NCBI RefSeq assembly: GCF_024170005.1
Contig: NZ_JALJXJ010000011.1
Coordinates: forward strand, 1 to 64,000
Length of the DNA stretch: 64,000 bases
Reading direction: 5' to 3'
DNA from: Azospirillum lipoferum
Lineage (GTDB): Bacteria; Pseudomonadota; Alphaproteobacteria; Azospirillales; Azospirillaceae
Both the position numbers and the translations under genes were made by a program. Under the pieces are notes generated by a model. That model was not told the origin of the DNA. It did no database searches and was given only the letters and a program-made list of their open reading frames with translations. The first letter of the stretch is position 1; each line of letters starts with the position of its first letter. Below, one piece after another: positions 47,719 to 55,971 of this stretch.

Positions 47719-48806
47719 GCGCTCTGCTGCCGACCCTTGGGCAAGAGTGCCGGGCCTTGGTGGAGGAGGCGGTTTTCACCGCCTGCCGGCTTGAGCTGAT
47801 GGCGCTGAAGCCCGGCAACGTCCATATCCATGCCGAAGGCCATGGGATGAGCGTGGCGCAGTTCCTGGACAGCGCCGCCGCCATCGCCCCGATCCTCGCC
47901 ACGCCCGGTCAACCGGTGGGGCGAGCAATCCGGCACGCTGTCTTGGCGACACGGGATGTGGCCGGCTGCAACACCAATCTCGGCATCATCCTGCTGCTGG
48001 CGCCGCTCGCTGCCGCCGCCCTGTGCCGCGACAAGGGCGAGCCGCTGCGGATGAGGCTGGCACGGGTGCTCGACGGACTGAGCGTCGCCGACGCCGCCGA
48101 CGCCTTCGCGGCCATCCGCCTGGCGCTGCCCGCCGGGTTGGGAGAGGCCCCGCAGCATGATGTCGCCGAGGCGCCGCGTATCGACCTGCGGGCGGCAATG
48201 GCGTCGGCGGCCGACCGCGACCTGATCGCGCGGCAGTATGCCACCGCCTTCGCCGACATTTTCACCTTCGGCGTGGCCCGCGGGCGCTCGGCCCTGCGTC
48301 GCGGCGCCAGTCCGGCGGAGGCGGCGAGCGCCATCCATCTGGGATTCATGGCGTTGCACCCCGACACCCACATCGCCCGCAAGCATGGCGCGGCGGTGGC
48401 GGAACAGGTGCGGGAACAGGCCTTTCGGCTGGAGCGGCGTCTGGCCGTTGGTGCTGCCTTTGGCGGCGATTCAGGAGCGACCCGCCGCCTTCTCGCTTTC
48501 GACCGTGCGCTGAAGCGCCGCGGCCTCAATCCGGGCACGTCCGCCGATCTGACGGTGGCCTGCCTGTTCGTGCTTCGGCTGGCCGGCGAACTGCCTGCCG
48601 GACCGTGGCCGCCGGACGACATCCGGCGGAGCCCTGTCAATCCAACCATCATCAAACCAACCATCGCAAGGGATGCGCAATGCCTAAGATCGACAAGGTT
48701 ATGGTCGGCGAAGCTCTGGTGGGCGACGGCAACGAAGTCGCTCACATCGATCTCATCATCGGTCCGCGCGGCAGTGCCGCCGAAACCGCCTTCTGCCAGA
48801 CCCTGA
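47715..48806 (+). CDS. Triphosphoribosyl-dephospho-CoA synthase-like protein (CitG/MdcB family; orf7 position)
   Basis: 363 residues to the stop at 48806. The N-terminal core matches the CitG/MdcB family: ELMALKPGNVHIHAEGHGM, TNLGIILLLAPLAAA and the late RRGLNPGTSADLTVACLFVLRLAG. Known members join dephospho-CoA and ATP to build a prosthetic-group precursor; the version in H4MPT clusters is required for C1 metabolism but of unproven reaction. Conserved sequence ends near residue 296-300; the last 60 or so residues are Ser/Arg/Pro-rich and the frame runs 127 bp into fae in another phase. See findings. Confidence 0.82.
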   Translation: MSALLPTLGQECRALVEEAVFTACRLELMALKPGNVHIHAEGHGMSVAQFLDSAAAIAPILATPGQPVGRAIRHAVLATRDVAGCNTNLGIILLLAPLAAAALCRDKGEPLRMRLARVLDGLSVADAADAFAAIRLALPAGLGEAPQHDVAEAPRIDLRAAMASAADRDLIARQYATAFADIFTFGVARGRSALRRGASPAEAASAIHLGFMALHPDTHIARKHGAAVAEQVREQAFRLERRLAVGAAFGGDSGATRRLLAFDRALKRRGLNPGTSADLTVACLFVLRLAGELPAGPWPPDDIRRSPVNPTIIKPTIARDAQCLRSTRLWSAKLWWATATKSLTSISSSVRAAVPPKPPSARP

Positions 48807-49189
48807 CCAACCAGAAGGAAGGCGTGAACGGCCTGCTGGCCGTGCTGGCGCCGAACCTGATGGTCAAGCCGTCCACGGTTATGTTCAACAAGGTGACGAT
48901 CAAGAACGCCAAGCAGGCCGTGCAGATGTTCGGCCCGGCCCAGCGCGCCGTTGCCCTGGCGGTCGCCGAATGCGTCCAGGACGGCACCATCCCGGCGGAC
49001 GAAGCCGACGACCTGTTCATCTCCGTCGGCGTCTTCATCCACTGGCAGGCGGAGGACGACCGCAAGATCCAGGACTACAACCACGAGGCCACCAAGCTGG
49101 CGCTGAAGCGCGCCATCGCCGGCAGCCCGACCGCTCAGGAGATGCTGGACGGCATGGCGGCCGCGGTTCACCCGTTCGCCGCCTCCTGA
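48680..49189 (+). CDS. fae: Formaldehyde-activating enzyme
   Basis: 169 residues from the ATG at 48680 (AAGGGA upstream). Almost textbook Fae: VGEALVGDGNEVAHIDLIIG with conserved His22, APNLMVKPSTVMFNKVTI, QAVQMFGPAQRAVALAV, ADEADDLFISVGVFIHWQA and NHEATKLALKRAI. Condenses formaldehyde with H4MPT to methylene-H4MPT, the entry and detoxification step of the pathway. Last gene of the plus-strand operon; its end overlaps the convergent HisA-like gene by 22 bp. Confidence 0.97.
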   Translation: MPKIDKVMVGEALVGDGNEVAHIDLIIGPRGSAAETAFCQTLTNQKEGVNGLLAVLAPNLMVKPSTVMFNKVTIKNAKQAVQMFGPAQRAVALAVAECVQDGTIPADEADDLFISVGVFIHWQAEDDRKIQDYNHEATKLALKRAIAGSPTAQEMLDGMAAAVHPFAAS

Positions 49190-49911
49190 CCAGCCACCGG
49201 CTGACCGGAGGCGAAGCGGGCAAGCGTTCCGGCGTCGAGGCGCCGGTCGTGGAGCGCGCTGGCCACCAGCACGGCATCGGCGCCGTGCGTGGCCAGCGCG
49301 TCCAGATCCGCCGCATCGCGCACGCCGCCGGCCCCCCACACCCGAACCCTCGGGCGACGGGCCGCCAGCGTGGCGATGCGGTCCAGGTCCGGGCCCTCGC
49401 CAGAGCCGACCCGGTCCAGCGTCATGGCGATCACCCGCCGGGGCCAGCGGGCGGCATCCTCATGCAACGCCGCCGGTCCCAGCAGTTCGCCTTGGCGGAC
49501 ATCCAGCGAAAGCGCCACCCGGTCCTCTCCCGTCAGCGCCAGTGCTGCTTCCAGAGTCTTGCCGTCGGTCTGGCTTTCGCTGCCGATCACCAGATGGTGG
49601 AGTCCTGCGTCAAGCCAACGACGGCAATCATCCGCCGTCGCCAGCCCGGCATCGACCCAGAAGGCGACCTCCGGCCAGCGCACCTGGAGATCGGCCACGG
49701 TTGCGCGATGGTCGCCGTTTCCGCGGATCGCGTCGAGATCGGCGACATAGCAGGCGCGGAAGGGTTGCAGCGCCAGCAGTGCTGCCACGATATCCTGTGG
49801 TGCCGATCCAGCGGTCAGCGCGCTTTCGATGGGGCGGTAGCGGTCGCGCTCCCCCCGCTTGGCATGAACCACCTGCCCGCCCAGCAGGTCGATGACGGGA
49901 ACGATGTCCAT
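49168..49911 (-). CDS. HisA-like TIM-barrel protein associated with H4MPT genes
   Basis: 247 residues from the ATG at 49911, whose product starts MDIVPVIDLLGGQVVHAKRG, the classic HisA/HisF entry. Other segments: CYVADLDAIRGNG, VAFWVDAGLATADDC, HHLVIGSESQTD and VRVWGAGGVRDAADL with the family phosphate-binding loop. It is not in a histidine operon and belongs to a subgroup that travels with fae, mch and ATP-grasp genes, so a role in cofactor synthesis is more likely than histidine synthesis. Reaction unknown. Convergent with fae and head-to-head with the next ATP-grasp gene. Confidence 0.82.
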   Translation of the reverse strand: MDIVPVIDLLGGQVVHAKRGERDRYRPIESALTAGSAPQDIVAALLALQPFRACYVADLDAIRGNGDHRATVADLQVRWPEVAFWVDAGLATADDCRRWLDAGLHHLVIGSESQTDGKTLEAALALTGEDRVALSLDVRQGELLGPAALHEDAARWPRRVIAMTLDRVGSGEGPDLDRIATLAARRPRVRVWGAGGVRDAADLDALATHGADAVLVASALHDRRLDAGTLARFASGQPVAGQEAANG

Positions 49912-50887
49912 GGAGAGCAGCCTTCGTCGGATTCTGGTCTGCGAGTATGTCACCGGCGGCGCGCTGTGCAACGGGCCGCTTCCGACGGAACTGATGGATG
50001 ACGCCAACGCGATGGTAGCGGCTCTGGTCGGTGATCTGATCGCGCTGGATGGAATACACGTCACGCTGTGCTGGGACAACCGTCTTTCCCCGCCATCCTT
50101 CCCGTCCGACCGGGTCGCCCTGTTCCCGGTGTCGCCGGGCGAGGACCCGGAGGCTTGCTGGCGCGTAGCCGCTGACCTTTGCGACGTGGTCTGGCCGATC
50201 GCGCCGGAAAGCGACGGGCTGCTGGGCCATGTTGCAACTCTGTTCCGTGGCACCGGCTGCCCGGTGGCCGCCTGCGCTCCCGACGCCATCGCGCTCGCGT
50301 CGTCGAAGACGGCGACGGCGGCCCGGCTGGCCGCTCACGGCATTGCCACCATTCCCACCGTCCTCTTCGGCGCTCCGCCGCCGCCCGCCGCCCGCCATGT
50401 GGTGAAGCCGGACGACGGCGCCGGCTGCCTCGACACCTTCATCATTGACGACATCGCCGCCTGGGCGCCTCCGCATCCCGGCCGCTGGATCGTCCAGCCG
50501 CTGGTGGAGGGGGAGGCGTGCAGCCTGTCCATGCTGGTCGACCACTCTGGTGGGGTGCGGCTGCTGGGCTGCAACCGCCAGAAGGTGGAGCGTGGGGACG
50601 GGAGCTTCTCCTTCCATGGCGTGGAGGTCGGGGTGATGGAGCACCGCCGTGCCGCCTGGGAGCCCCTGGCCCGGGCTATCGCCGCCGCAATTCCGGGGCT
50701 TCGCGGCTATGTCGCCGTCGATCTCATCGACCGGCCTGATGGCCCAGTCGTGGTGGAGGTGAATCCGCGCCTTTCGGTCGGCTATTCCGGGCTGTCGCGG
50801 GTGCTGGGCTGGAACCCGGCGGGCGATATCCTGGCTCTGTTCAACACAACATCGGCCGACACGGGCCGGGAGACCGCTCATGTCTGA
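49910..50887 (+). CDS. MfnD-like ATP-grasp ligase (tyramine-glutamate ligase family)
   Basis: 325 residues from the ATG at 49910; in-frame ATGs at 49892 and 49904 would lengthen it slightly. N-terminus RRILVCEYVTGGALCNGPLP, then ATP-grasp segments KPDDGAGCLDTFI, VEGEACSLSML and VVEVNPRLSVGYSGL. Matches the archaeal family in which MfnD links glutamate to tyramine in methanofuran synthesis; methylofuran also carries polyglutamate. It overlaps the hydantoinase-like gene by 8 bp. The start codon lies in a CCATGG palindrome shared with the divergent HisA-like gene. Confidence 0.83.
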   Translation: MESSLRRILVCEYVTGGALCNGPLPTELMDDANAMVAALVGDLIALDGIHVTLCWDNRLSPPSFPSDRVALFPVSPGEDPEACWRVAADLCDVVWPIAPESDGLLGHVATLFRGTGCPVAACAPDAIALASSKTATAARLAAHGIATIPTVLFGAPPPPAARHVVKPDDGAGCLDTFIIDDIAAWAPPHPGRWIVQPLVEGEACSLSMLVDHSGGVRLLGCNRQKVERGDGSFSFHGVEVGVMEHRRAAWEPLARAIAAAIPGLRGYVAVDLIDRPDGPVVVEVNPRLSVGYSGLSRVLGWNPAGDILALFNTTSADTGRETAHV

Positions 50888-51914
50888 TAATCATGGATCG
50901 GCTGTGATCGGCTGGGACATCGGCGGCGCCCACCTGAAGGCCGCCTGGGCGGAGCAGGGGCGGTTGCGCGATGCGGTCCAGGTGCCGTGCCGGCTCTGGC
51001 AAGGGTTGGCGGAACTGGACACGGCGCTCGCCATGGTATTGGAGCGGCTGCCGGCCGACGCCGACCATGTGGTGACGATGACCGGCGAACTGGTCGACCT
51101 GTTCGACGACCGCACCCAGGGCGTGCACACGCTGATCGACCGGATGGCGGCGGCCTTGCCGCAGGGTCGGTTGCGCGTTTATGCCGGTCGGCGCGGACTG
51201 CTGTTGCCGCAGGAGGCGCGCGGGCAGGTGATGGAGGTGGCGTCGGCAAATTGGATGGCGACCGCCGCCGTGATCACTCGACGTCTGCCGGCGGCGCTGC
51301 TGGTCGACATGGGAAGCACGACCACGGACATCGTGCCGGTGCGCGACGGCGAGGTGGTGGCGCGTGGGGGCACCGATCACGAACGGATGGCGGTGGAGGA
51401 ACTGCTCTATACCGGTCTGACCCGCACGGCGGTGATGGCGATGGAGCGCACCGCCCTGGTCGCGGGCGAGCGCTTGCCGATGATGGCCGAATATTTCGCC
51501 ACCAGCGCCGACCTCTATCGCGTGCTGGGACGGCTGGACGAGGCCGCCGACCAGCACCCGGCCGCGGACAACGGGGCGAAGACGGTCGAGGCGAGCCTGC
51601 GCCGTCTGGCGCGCATGGTCGGGCATGATGCCGGCGATTACGATCCGGCGATCTGGCGGGCGATGGCGGGCGATCTGACCGAACGCCAGCTGCGCCGTAT
51701 CCACGACGCCGCCTGTCGTGTGCTGTCCGCCGGAGCGCCGCCCTTGCCGGACGACGCACCCGTAGTCGGGGCTGGTGTCGGCCGTGCCGTGGTGAAGGAG
51801 ATGGCTGCCCGGCTCGGCCGCCCCTATCAGGACTTCTGCGACGTGGTTGGTGCCCCCGGTCAGGGTTGGGTCGCCAGTTGCGCCCCGGCCGCCGCCATGG
51901 CTCTGCTCGGGTGA
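50880..51914 (+). CDS. Hydantoinase/ASKHA-type H4MPT-linked protein (MfnF-like)
   Basis: 344 residues. Sugar-kinase-like phosphate loops GWDIGGAHLKAAW (11-23) and ALLVDMGSTTTDIVPV (about 140-155), plus GAGVGRAVVKEMAARLG near the end. Same family as archaeal MfnF, which joins the furan and tyramine-glutamate halves of methanofuran. It directly follows the MfnD-like gene (8-bp overlap), which supports a shared methylofuran role; the bacterial reaction is inferred. Confidence 0.85.
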   Translation: MSDNHGSAVIGWDIGGAHLKAAWAEQGRLRDAVQVPCRLWQGLAELDTALAMVLERLPADADHVVTMTGELVDLFDDRTQGVHTLIDRMAAALPQGRLRVYAGRRGLLLPQEARGQVMEVASANWMATAAVITRRLPAALLVDMGSTTTDIVPVRDGEVVARGGTDHERMAVEELLYTGLTRTAVMAMERTALVAGERLPMMAEYFATSADLYRVLGRLDEAADQHPAADNGAKTVEASLRRLARMVGHDAGDYDPAIWRAMAGDLTERQLRRIHDAACRVLSAGAPPLPDDAPVVGAGVGRAVVKEMAARLGRPYQDFCDVVGAPGQGWVASCAPAAAMALLG

Positions 51915-51924
51915 GGGCGCCGAG

Positions 51925-52407
51925 ATGAGTCGAGCCTTCGTCAAGGAAAGCGATGCCGAAACCGAGGGGCCGCTGCCGCAGATCAACGGCCCCCTGCATG
52001 TGTCCGCCGCCACCGTCGCCGCCTGGCAGGAGGAGCTTGCCGCGGCCGATGCGGAGGCCGCCGGACTGCGAGGTTCCGATGCGCCGGAGGACCGGCAGGC
52101 GATGAGCAGCGCCAAGCGGCGGGCAGACCTGCTCCGCGCCCGTCTGGCCGCCGCCGTGGTTGTCCGCCCGGCCGGTCCGGCGGAGGAAGCGGGCTTCGGC
52201 TCCGTCGTCGTTGCCGAGGATGAGAACGGGCGGCGATGGACCTTCACACTGGTTGGCGGGGAGGAGGCAGATCCCGCCGCCGGCAGGATCAGCTGGCAAT
52301 CGCCACTGGGCGAGGCCCTGATCGGTGGACGGGCTGGCGACGTGGTGGACTGGCCGCGCCGGGACGGCCCCCTATCCCTCACCATCCGTTCGGTCTCGCT
52401 GAACTGA
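51925..52407 (+). CDS. GreA/GreB-family transcription elongation factor-like protein
   Basis: 160 residues from the ATG at 51925. It begins MSRAFVKE like GreB, has a coiled-coil-like helical region (about 28-75) and a GreA/GreB C-terminal FKBP-like domain (GSVVVAEDENGRRWTFTLVGGEEADPAAGRISWQSPLGEAL). Cleavage factors of this family bind RNA polymerase through this domain. It follows the MfnF-like gene by 10 bp and is probably co-transcribed, an unexpected partner for cofactor genes. Confidence 0.88.
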   Translation: MSRAFVKESDAETEGPLPQINGPLHVSAATVAAWQEELAAADAEAAGLRGSDAPEDRQAMSSAKRRADLLRARLAAAVVVRPAGPAEEAGFGSVVVAEDENGRRWTFTLVGGEEADPAAGRISWQSPLGEALIGGRAGDVVDWPRRDGPLSLTIRSVSLN

Positions 52408-52509
52408 ACGCTCGCAGGAATTCCAAGAAATTCTTATGTATAGGCGACGGAATCAGGCTGATATGCGACAGATCTCTGAAATTAGATTTAGTGGACATGT
52501 GTAACCAAT

Positions 52510-52526
52510 CTGTCATAAACTGTGCC
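52510..52526 (+). promoter_or_regulatory. Weak Pho-box-like direct repeat upstream of the phosphatase gene
   Basis: CTGTCAT-AAA-CTGTGCC resembles the PhoB half-site repeat CTGTCAT, but the spacing is 10 rather than 11 nt and the second half is degenerate. The 237-bp gap 52408-52644 is AT-rich and otherwise holds only short palindromes such as GGAATTCC near 52420; no gene seen. Confidence 0.2.
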
Positions 52527-52644
52527 CCTCAACTAAAAAATCTTGGGAATTTCGGGATAATCCCCAGAACAGTCGGCGCCACTCCAAGACAGTGGCTCCG
52601 GTCTCGAAGAATCGTGTCTTTGAACAGGGAAAGAAAGGGCGCAG

Positions 52645-53718
52645 ATGAAGACGCTTTTCCGGTCCGCGCTGCTCGCGGGCATGGTTGCTATGGCCCCGGT
52701 GGTCGCCATGGCCCAATCGGGTTCCCCTCAACCACTTGCACATTGGCCGGCGGCGGCGGCGGCGAGCCTCAAGACTCTGGTGTCGGCCAATGCCGGCAAG
52801 GGCGCCTATGCGGTGTTCGATGCCGACAACACGCTCTATCGCTATGACCTCGAAGAATCGCTGTTGCCCTATCTTGAGCGCAAGGGGGTGCTGTCGCGCG
52901 AGAGCATGGACCCGTCCTTGAAGATCATTCCGTTCAAGGACGTGAACGGGCACAAGGAAAGCCTCAACAGCTATTATTACCGGCTGTGCGAGATCGACGA
53001 TCAGGTGTGCTATCCGTGGGTGGCGCAGATCTTCTCCGGCTTCACCCTGACCCAGTTGAAGGGCTTCGTCGACGAGATGCTGGCCGACGGCAAGCCGATC
53101 CCCGCCACCTATTACGACGGCGACGCGGTCAAGACGGTCGAGGTCAGTCCGCCGAAATTCTACACCGGCCAGCAGGAGTTGGTGAACCACCTGATCGCCA
53201 ACGGGATCGAGGTCTATGTAGTGACCGCCGCCAGCGAGGAACTGGTCCGGATGGTCTTGTCCGATCCGAAATATGGCTACAACATCAAGCCGCAGAACGT
53301 CATCGGCGTCACCATGCTGCTGAAGAACCGCGCCACCGGCGAGGTGACCACGGCGCGCAAGCTAATCGCCGAAGGAAAATACGACTGGGCCAAGACGATG
53401 GACCTGGAACTCGGCACCTATCTGTGGGCGCCGCTGACCTGGTTCGCCGGCAAGCACGCGGCGATCCTCACCTACATCGACCAGTGGAAGAAGCCTGTGC
53501 TGGTGGCGGGAGACACCCCGACCAGCGACGGCTACATGCTGCTCCATTCCACCGACGCGGCGAATGGCGGCATGCGGGTCTGGGTCAACCGCAAGGACAA
53601 GTATATGAAGCAGATCAAGCAGATGTGGGAAACGGCAGCCGCCGGCCAGGCGGCCCAGAACCTGCCGGTCCTCGCCGACCGGAACTGGGTCGTCGTCCAG
53701 CCGAATGACATCCAGTGA
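52645..53718 (+). CDS. pchP: Phosphorylcholine phosphatase-like HAD hydrolase
   Basis: 357 residues with a Sec signal peptide (about 1-24, ending AMAQS), so periplasmic. HAD motif I is VFDADNTLYRYDLEESLLPYLE, with nucleophile Asp59 and acid Asp61; motif II VYVVTAASEEL; and a late VLVAGDTPTSDGYML for motif III/IV. This closely recalls Pseudomonas aeruginosa PchP, which frees choline from phosphorylcholine and is controlled by GbdR. AGGGAAAGAAAGGG lies upstream of the start. Single-gene unit ending at a strong terminator. Assigned from motif resemblance and length, not from a search. Confidence 0.82.
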   Translation: MKTLFRSALLAGMVAMAPVVAMAQSGSPQPLAHWPAAAAASLKTLVSANAGKGAYAVFDADNTLYRYDLEESLLPYLERKGVLSRESMDPSLKIIPFKDVNGHKESLNSYYYRLCEIDDQVCYPWVAQIFSGFTLTQLKGFVDEMLADGKPIPATYYDGDAVKTVEVSPPKFYTGQQELVNHLIANGIEVYVVTAASEELVRMVLSDPKYGYNIKPQNVIGVTMLLKNRATGEVTTARKLIAEGKYDWAKTMDLELGTYLWAPLTWFAGKHAAILTYIDQWKKPVLVAGDTPTSDGYMLLHSTDAANGGMRVWVNRKDKYMKQIKQMWETAAAGQAAQNLPVLADRNWVVVQPNDIQ

Positions 53719-53754
53719 CATCGGCGGCTGTTGCCGATCATCCCTGAAAGCACG

Positions 53755-53793
53755 AAGGCCCCGACCGTTTCCACGGCCGGGGCCTTTGTTTTT
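53755..53793. terminator. Strong intrinsic terminator, likely bidirectional
   Basis: AAGGCCCCG-A-CCGT, loop TTCC, ACGG-C-CGGGGCCTT, followed by TGTTTTT. Stem of 13 pairs with a single A/C mismatch; the AAs before the stem can act as the T-run on the other strand. It lies between the convergent pchP-like and pabB genes and should end both transcripts. Confidence 0.85.
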
Positions 53794-53808
53794 CGCGATC
53801 GGCTTTGA

Positions 53809-55260
53809 TCAACCGCCATCCAGGGCGCGCAGCAGCGGGCGGATCTTCACCATCATCTCGTCATGCTCGCGGCCGGGATCGGAATCGGCGACGATGCCGC
53901 CGCCGGCCTGGGCGATGATGCGGTCGGGCGTGACGGTCAAGGTGCGGATGACGATGCTGCTGTCCATCGCCCCGTCGAAGCCGATCCAGGCGACCGAGCC
54001 GCAATAGGCGCCGCGCCTGGAGACTTCCAGCTCGTCGACGATCTCCATGGCGCGGATCTTCGGCGCGCCGGTGATGGAGCCGCCGGGGAAGGTGGCGCGC
54101 AGCAGATCGACCGGCCCCAGGCCCGGCTTCAGCCGCCCTTCGATCACCGACACCAGATGGTGGACGGAGGCGAAGCGCTCCACCCCGCAGAGGACCGGCA
54201 CCTTGACGCTGCCGATGCGCGCCACGCGGCCGATGTCGTTGCGCAGAAGGTCGGTGATCATCAGATTCTCGGCCCGGTCCTTGATGCTGTGCTCAAGCTC
54301 ACGCGCCAAGGCATCGTCCTCTTCTGCGGTGGCGCCGCGCGGGCGGGTTCCCTTGATCGGGCGGGTTTCCATGCGGCCGTCGGTATGCAGCCGGATGAAG
54401 CGCTCGGGCGACGCGCTGGCGAGACCGCCGCCGCCGGGCAGCGACAGGCAGGCCGCGAAGGGGGCGGGGCTGAGCGCCAGCAGGCGGCGGTAGAGGTCGA
54501 GCACCGACAGCCCGGCTGGCCGGTCGGCCAGGAAGCGCCCGGTGAAGTTGGCCTGGAAGATGTCGCCCGCGCGGATGTACTCCAGCACCTGTTCCACTCG
54601 GCGACAGTAATCGTCGCGCTCGATCTCCGGCCACCAGACGGCGGTGGCGGGGGAGGGTGGCGGCAGGACGGCGGGCGCGGCTTCCAGGAGATCGGCGAAT
54701 GAGTGAAGGCGCCGGGCGGCCCGGATGCGGCGCCCGACCGGGCTTTGTTCGGGAAAGCCGCTCGAAAGAATCCAGCCGCGCCGTTCCAGCTCATCAAAGA
54801 CGATGACGGTGTCGTAGAGGCCGAAGGCCATGTCCGGCAGGCCGGTATCGTCGCCGTGGCGCGCCGGCAGCCGTTCCAGCACCTGTCCCAACTCATAGCC
54901 GAGGAAGCCGACGGCGCCGCCGGCAAAGGGGACGGGCAGATCGGACGGAAGGGACAGGCGGTGGGCTTTCAACTGTCGTTCCAGCACGGTGAACGGATCG
55001 CCGGCGACCGCATGGCCGTCCACCGTCACGGAGCCGCCGCGCGCCTCGATGATGCGGAAGGGGTCGATCGCGATGATGCTCCAGCGGCCCCGGCCGCCGG
55101 CCTCCGCGGCGCTATGCAGGAGGGTGGCGAACGGCTGGTTCGACCAGGGAGCGAAGGCGGCGACCGGATCGCGGTAGGAAATTTCGCGGATCAGCAGCAG
55201 ACAATCGTCGCCTGTGCTCTCCCCGGCCACAATATCGAAGACCAGACCGTCCTGCGGCAT
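53809..55260 (-). CDS. pabB: Aminodeoxychorismate synthase component I
   Basis: 483 residues. Anthranilate synthase I/PabB fold: an N-terminal domain with GAVGFLGYELGQVLE, then chorismate-binding motifs IFQANFTGRF, RPIKGTRPRG, ENLMITDLLRNDIGRV, TFPGGSITGAPKIRAMEI and AGGGIVADSDP. PIKGT with its active-site Lys is the PabB signature; anthranilate synthases have a different residue there. It makes aminodeoxychorismate for p-aminobenzoate, needed by folate and by MptG in this window. It ends a long minus-strand operon 3 bp after the GNAT gene. Confidence 0.92.
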   Translation of the reverse strand: MPQDGLVFDIVAGESTGDDCLLLIREISYRDPVAAFAPWSNQPFATLLHSAAEAGGRGRWSIIAIDPFRIIEARGGSVTVDGHAVAGDPFTVLERQLKAHRLSLPSDLPVPFAGGAVGFLGYELGQVLERLPARHGDDTGLPDMAFGLYDTVIVFDELERRGWILSSGFPEQSPVGRRIRAARRLHSFADLLEAAPAVLPPPSPATAVWWPEIERDDYCRRVEQVLEYIRAGDIFQANFTGRFLADRPAGLSVLDLYRRLLALSPAPFAACLSLPGGGGLASASPERFIRLHTDGRMETRPIKGTRPRGATAEEDDALARELEHSIKDRAENLMITDLLRNDIGRVARIGSVKVPVLCGVERFASVHHLVSVIEGRLKPGLGPVDLLRATFPGGSITGAPKIRAMEIVDELEVSRRGAYCGSVAWIGFDGAMDSSIVIRTLTVTPDRIIAQAGGGIVADSDPGREHDEMMVKIRPLLRALDGG

Positions 55261-55263
55261 GCG

Positions 55264-55971
55264 TCATGCTCCGATGTCGGTGGCGAGCGATTTGACCCAG
55301 AAACGAAGGGGCTTGGCGGTTTCTTCCCGGTCGCCGGCGTCGCACCAGGACAGGGTGCCGCCGATCTCCGGCTCCAGCCGATAGCCCAGCCGCCGCCACG
55401 CGGCATCGGGCGTCCGGTAGGTTTTGGGGCGGCGGGGATGGTCGGCGGATCGCACGATTTCGCCGAAGGCGGCGGACGTGAAGCGGTCGGTTTCGCGGAT
55501 GTGGGATTCGCCCGTCTCAAGCAGGGCTGTCCCGATGCCCCGTCCGCGGTGGGAGGGAAGTACCACCACCTCGCCGAAATAGAAGATCGAGCGGAGGTCG
55601 CGGCCTGCATGGGCGAACGGATCGCGCAAAGTGTCCAGTTCCTGGTCGAGCGGCGCGCCGGTGACGGCCGCGACCATGCGGCTGCGGTCGAAGGCAGCGA
55701 GGATGAGGCCGCCCGGTAAGCTCCCCAGACCGGACAGATAGCGTTCCTCGTAGGCGGCCGATCCAGGATAGAGGTAGGGGAACTCGCCCAGCACTGCCAG
55801 CCGCAGGACCGCCAGCTCCTCCAACCGGTCGGCCAGGGCCGCCCCGGCCAGACGTTCCACCCAGATGTCGCCTGCCTGCGTGTCGACTTGCAGCCGCCGC
55901 CCGTCAGGTGGCAGGGGCCGCGCCGGAAGAGCGGCGGCGAAGCCCCCTTCCGGAAGAGCCCCGGCGCTCAC
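55264..55971 (-). CDS. GNAT-family N-acetyltransferase
   Basis: 235 residues. The acetyl-CoA loop VVVLPSHRGRGIGTALLETGESH (about 140-160) is a clear GNAT motif A. The N-terminal 30 residues are low-complexity. It overlaps the ABC permease stop by 4 bp and precedes pabB by 3 bp, so it is co-transcribed with choline/betaine-related genes. Acceptor substrate unknown. Confidence 0.85.
   Translation of the reverse strand: MSAGALPEGGFAAALPARPLPPDGRRLQVDTQAGDIWVERLAGAALADRLEELAVLRLAVLGEFPYLYPGSAAYEERYLSGLGSLPGGLILAAFDRSRMVAAVTGAPLDQELDTLRDPFAHAGRDLRSIFYFGEVVVLPSHRGRGIGTALLETGESHIRETDRFTSAAFGEIVRSADHPRRPKTYRTPDAAWRRLGYRLEPEIGGTLSWCDAGDREETAKPLRFWVKSLATDIGA

Noticed and set aside
49168..49911. hisA of histidine biosynthesis
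   Set aside because: No histidine genes nearby and conserved company with H4MPT genes; a cofactor-related role is more likely.
52510..52526. Pho box controlling the phosphatase gene
   Set aside because: Spacing is one base short and the second half-site is degenerate; kept only as a weak site, not as a finding.
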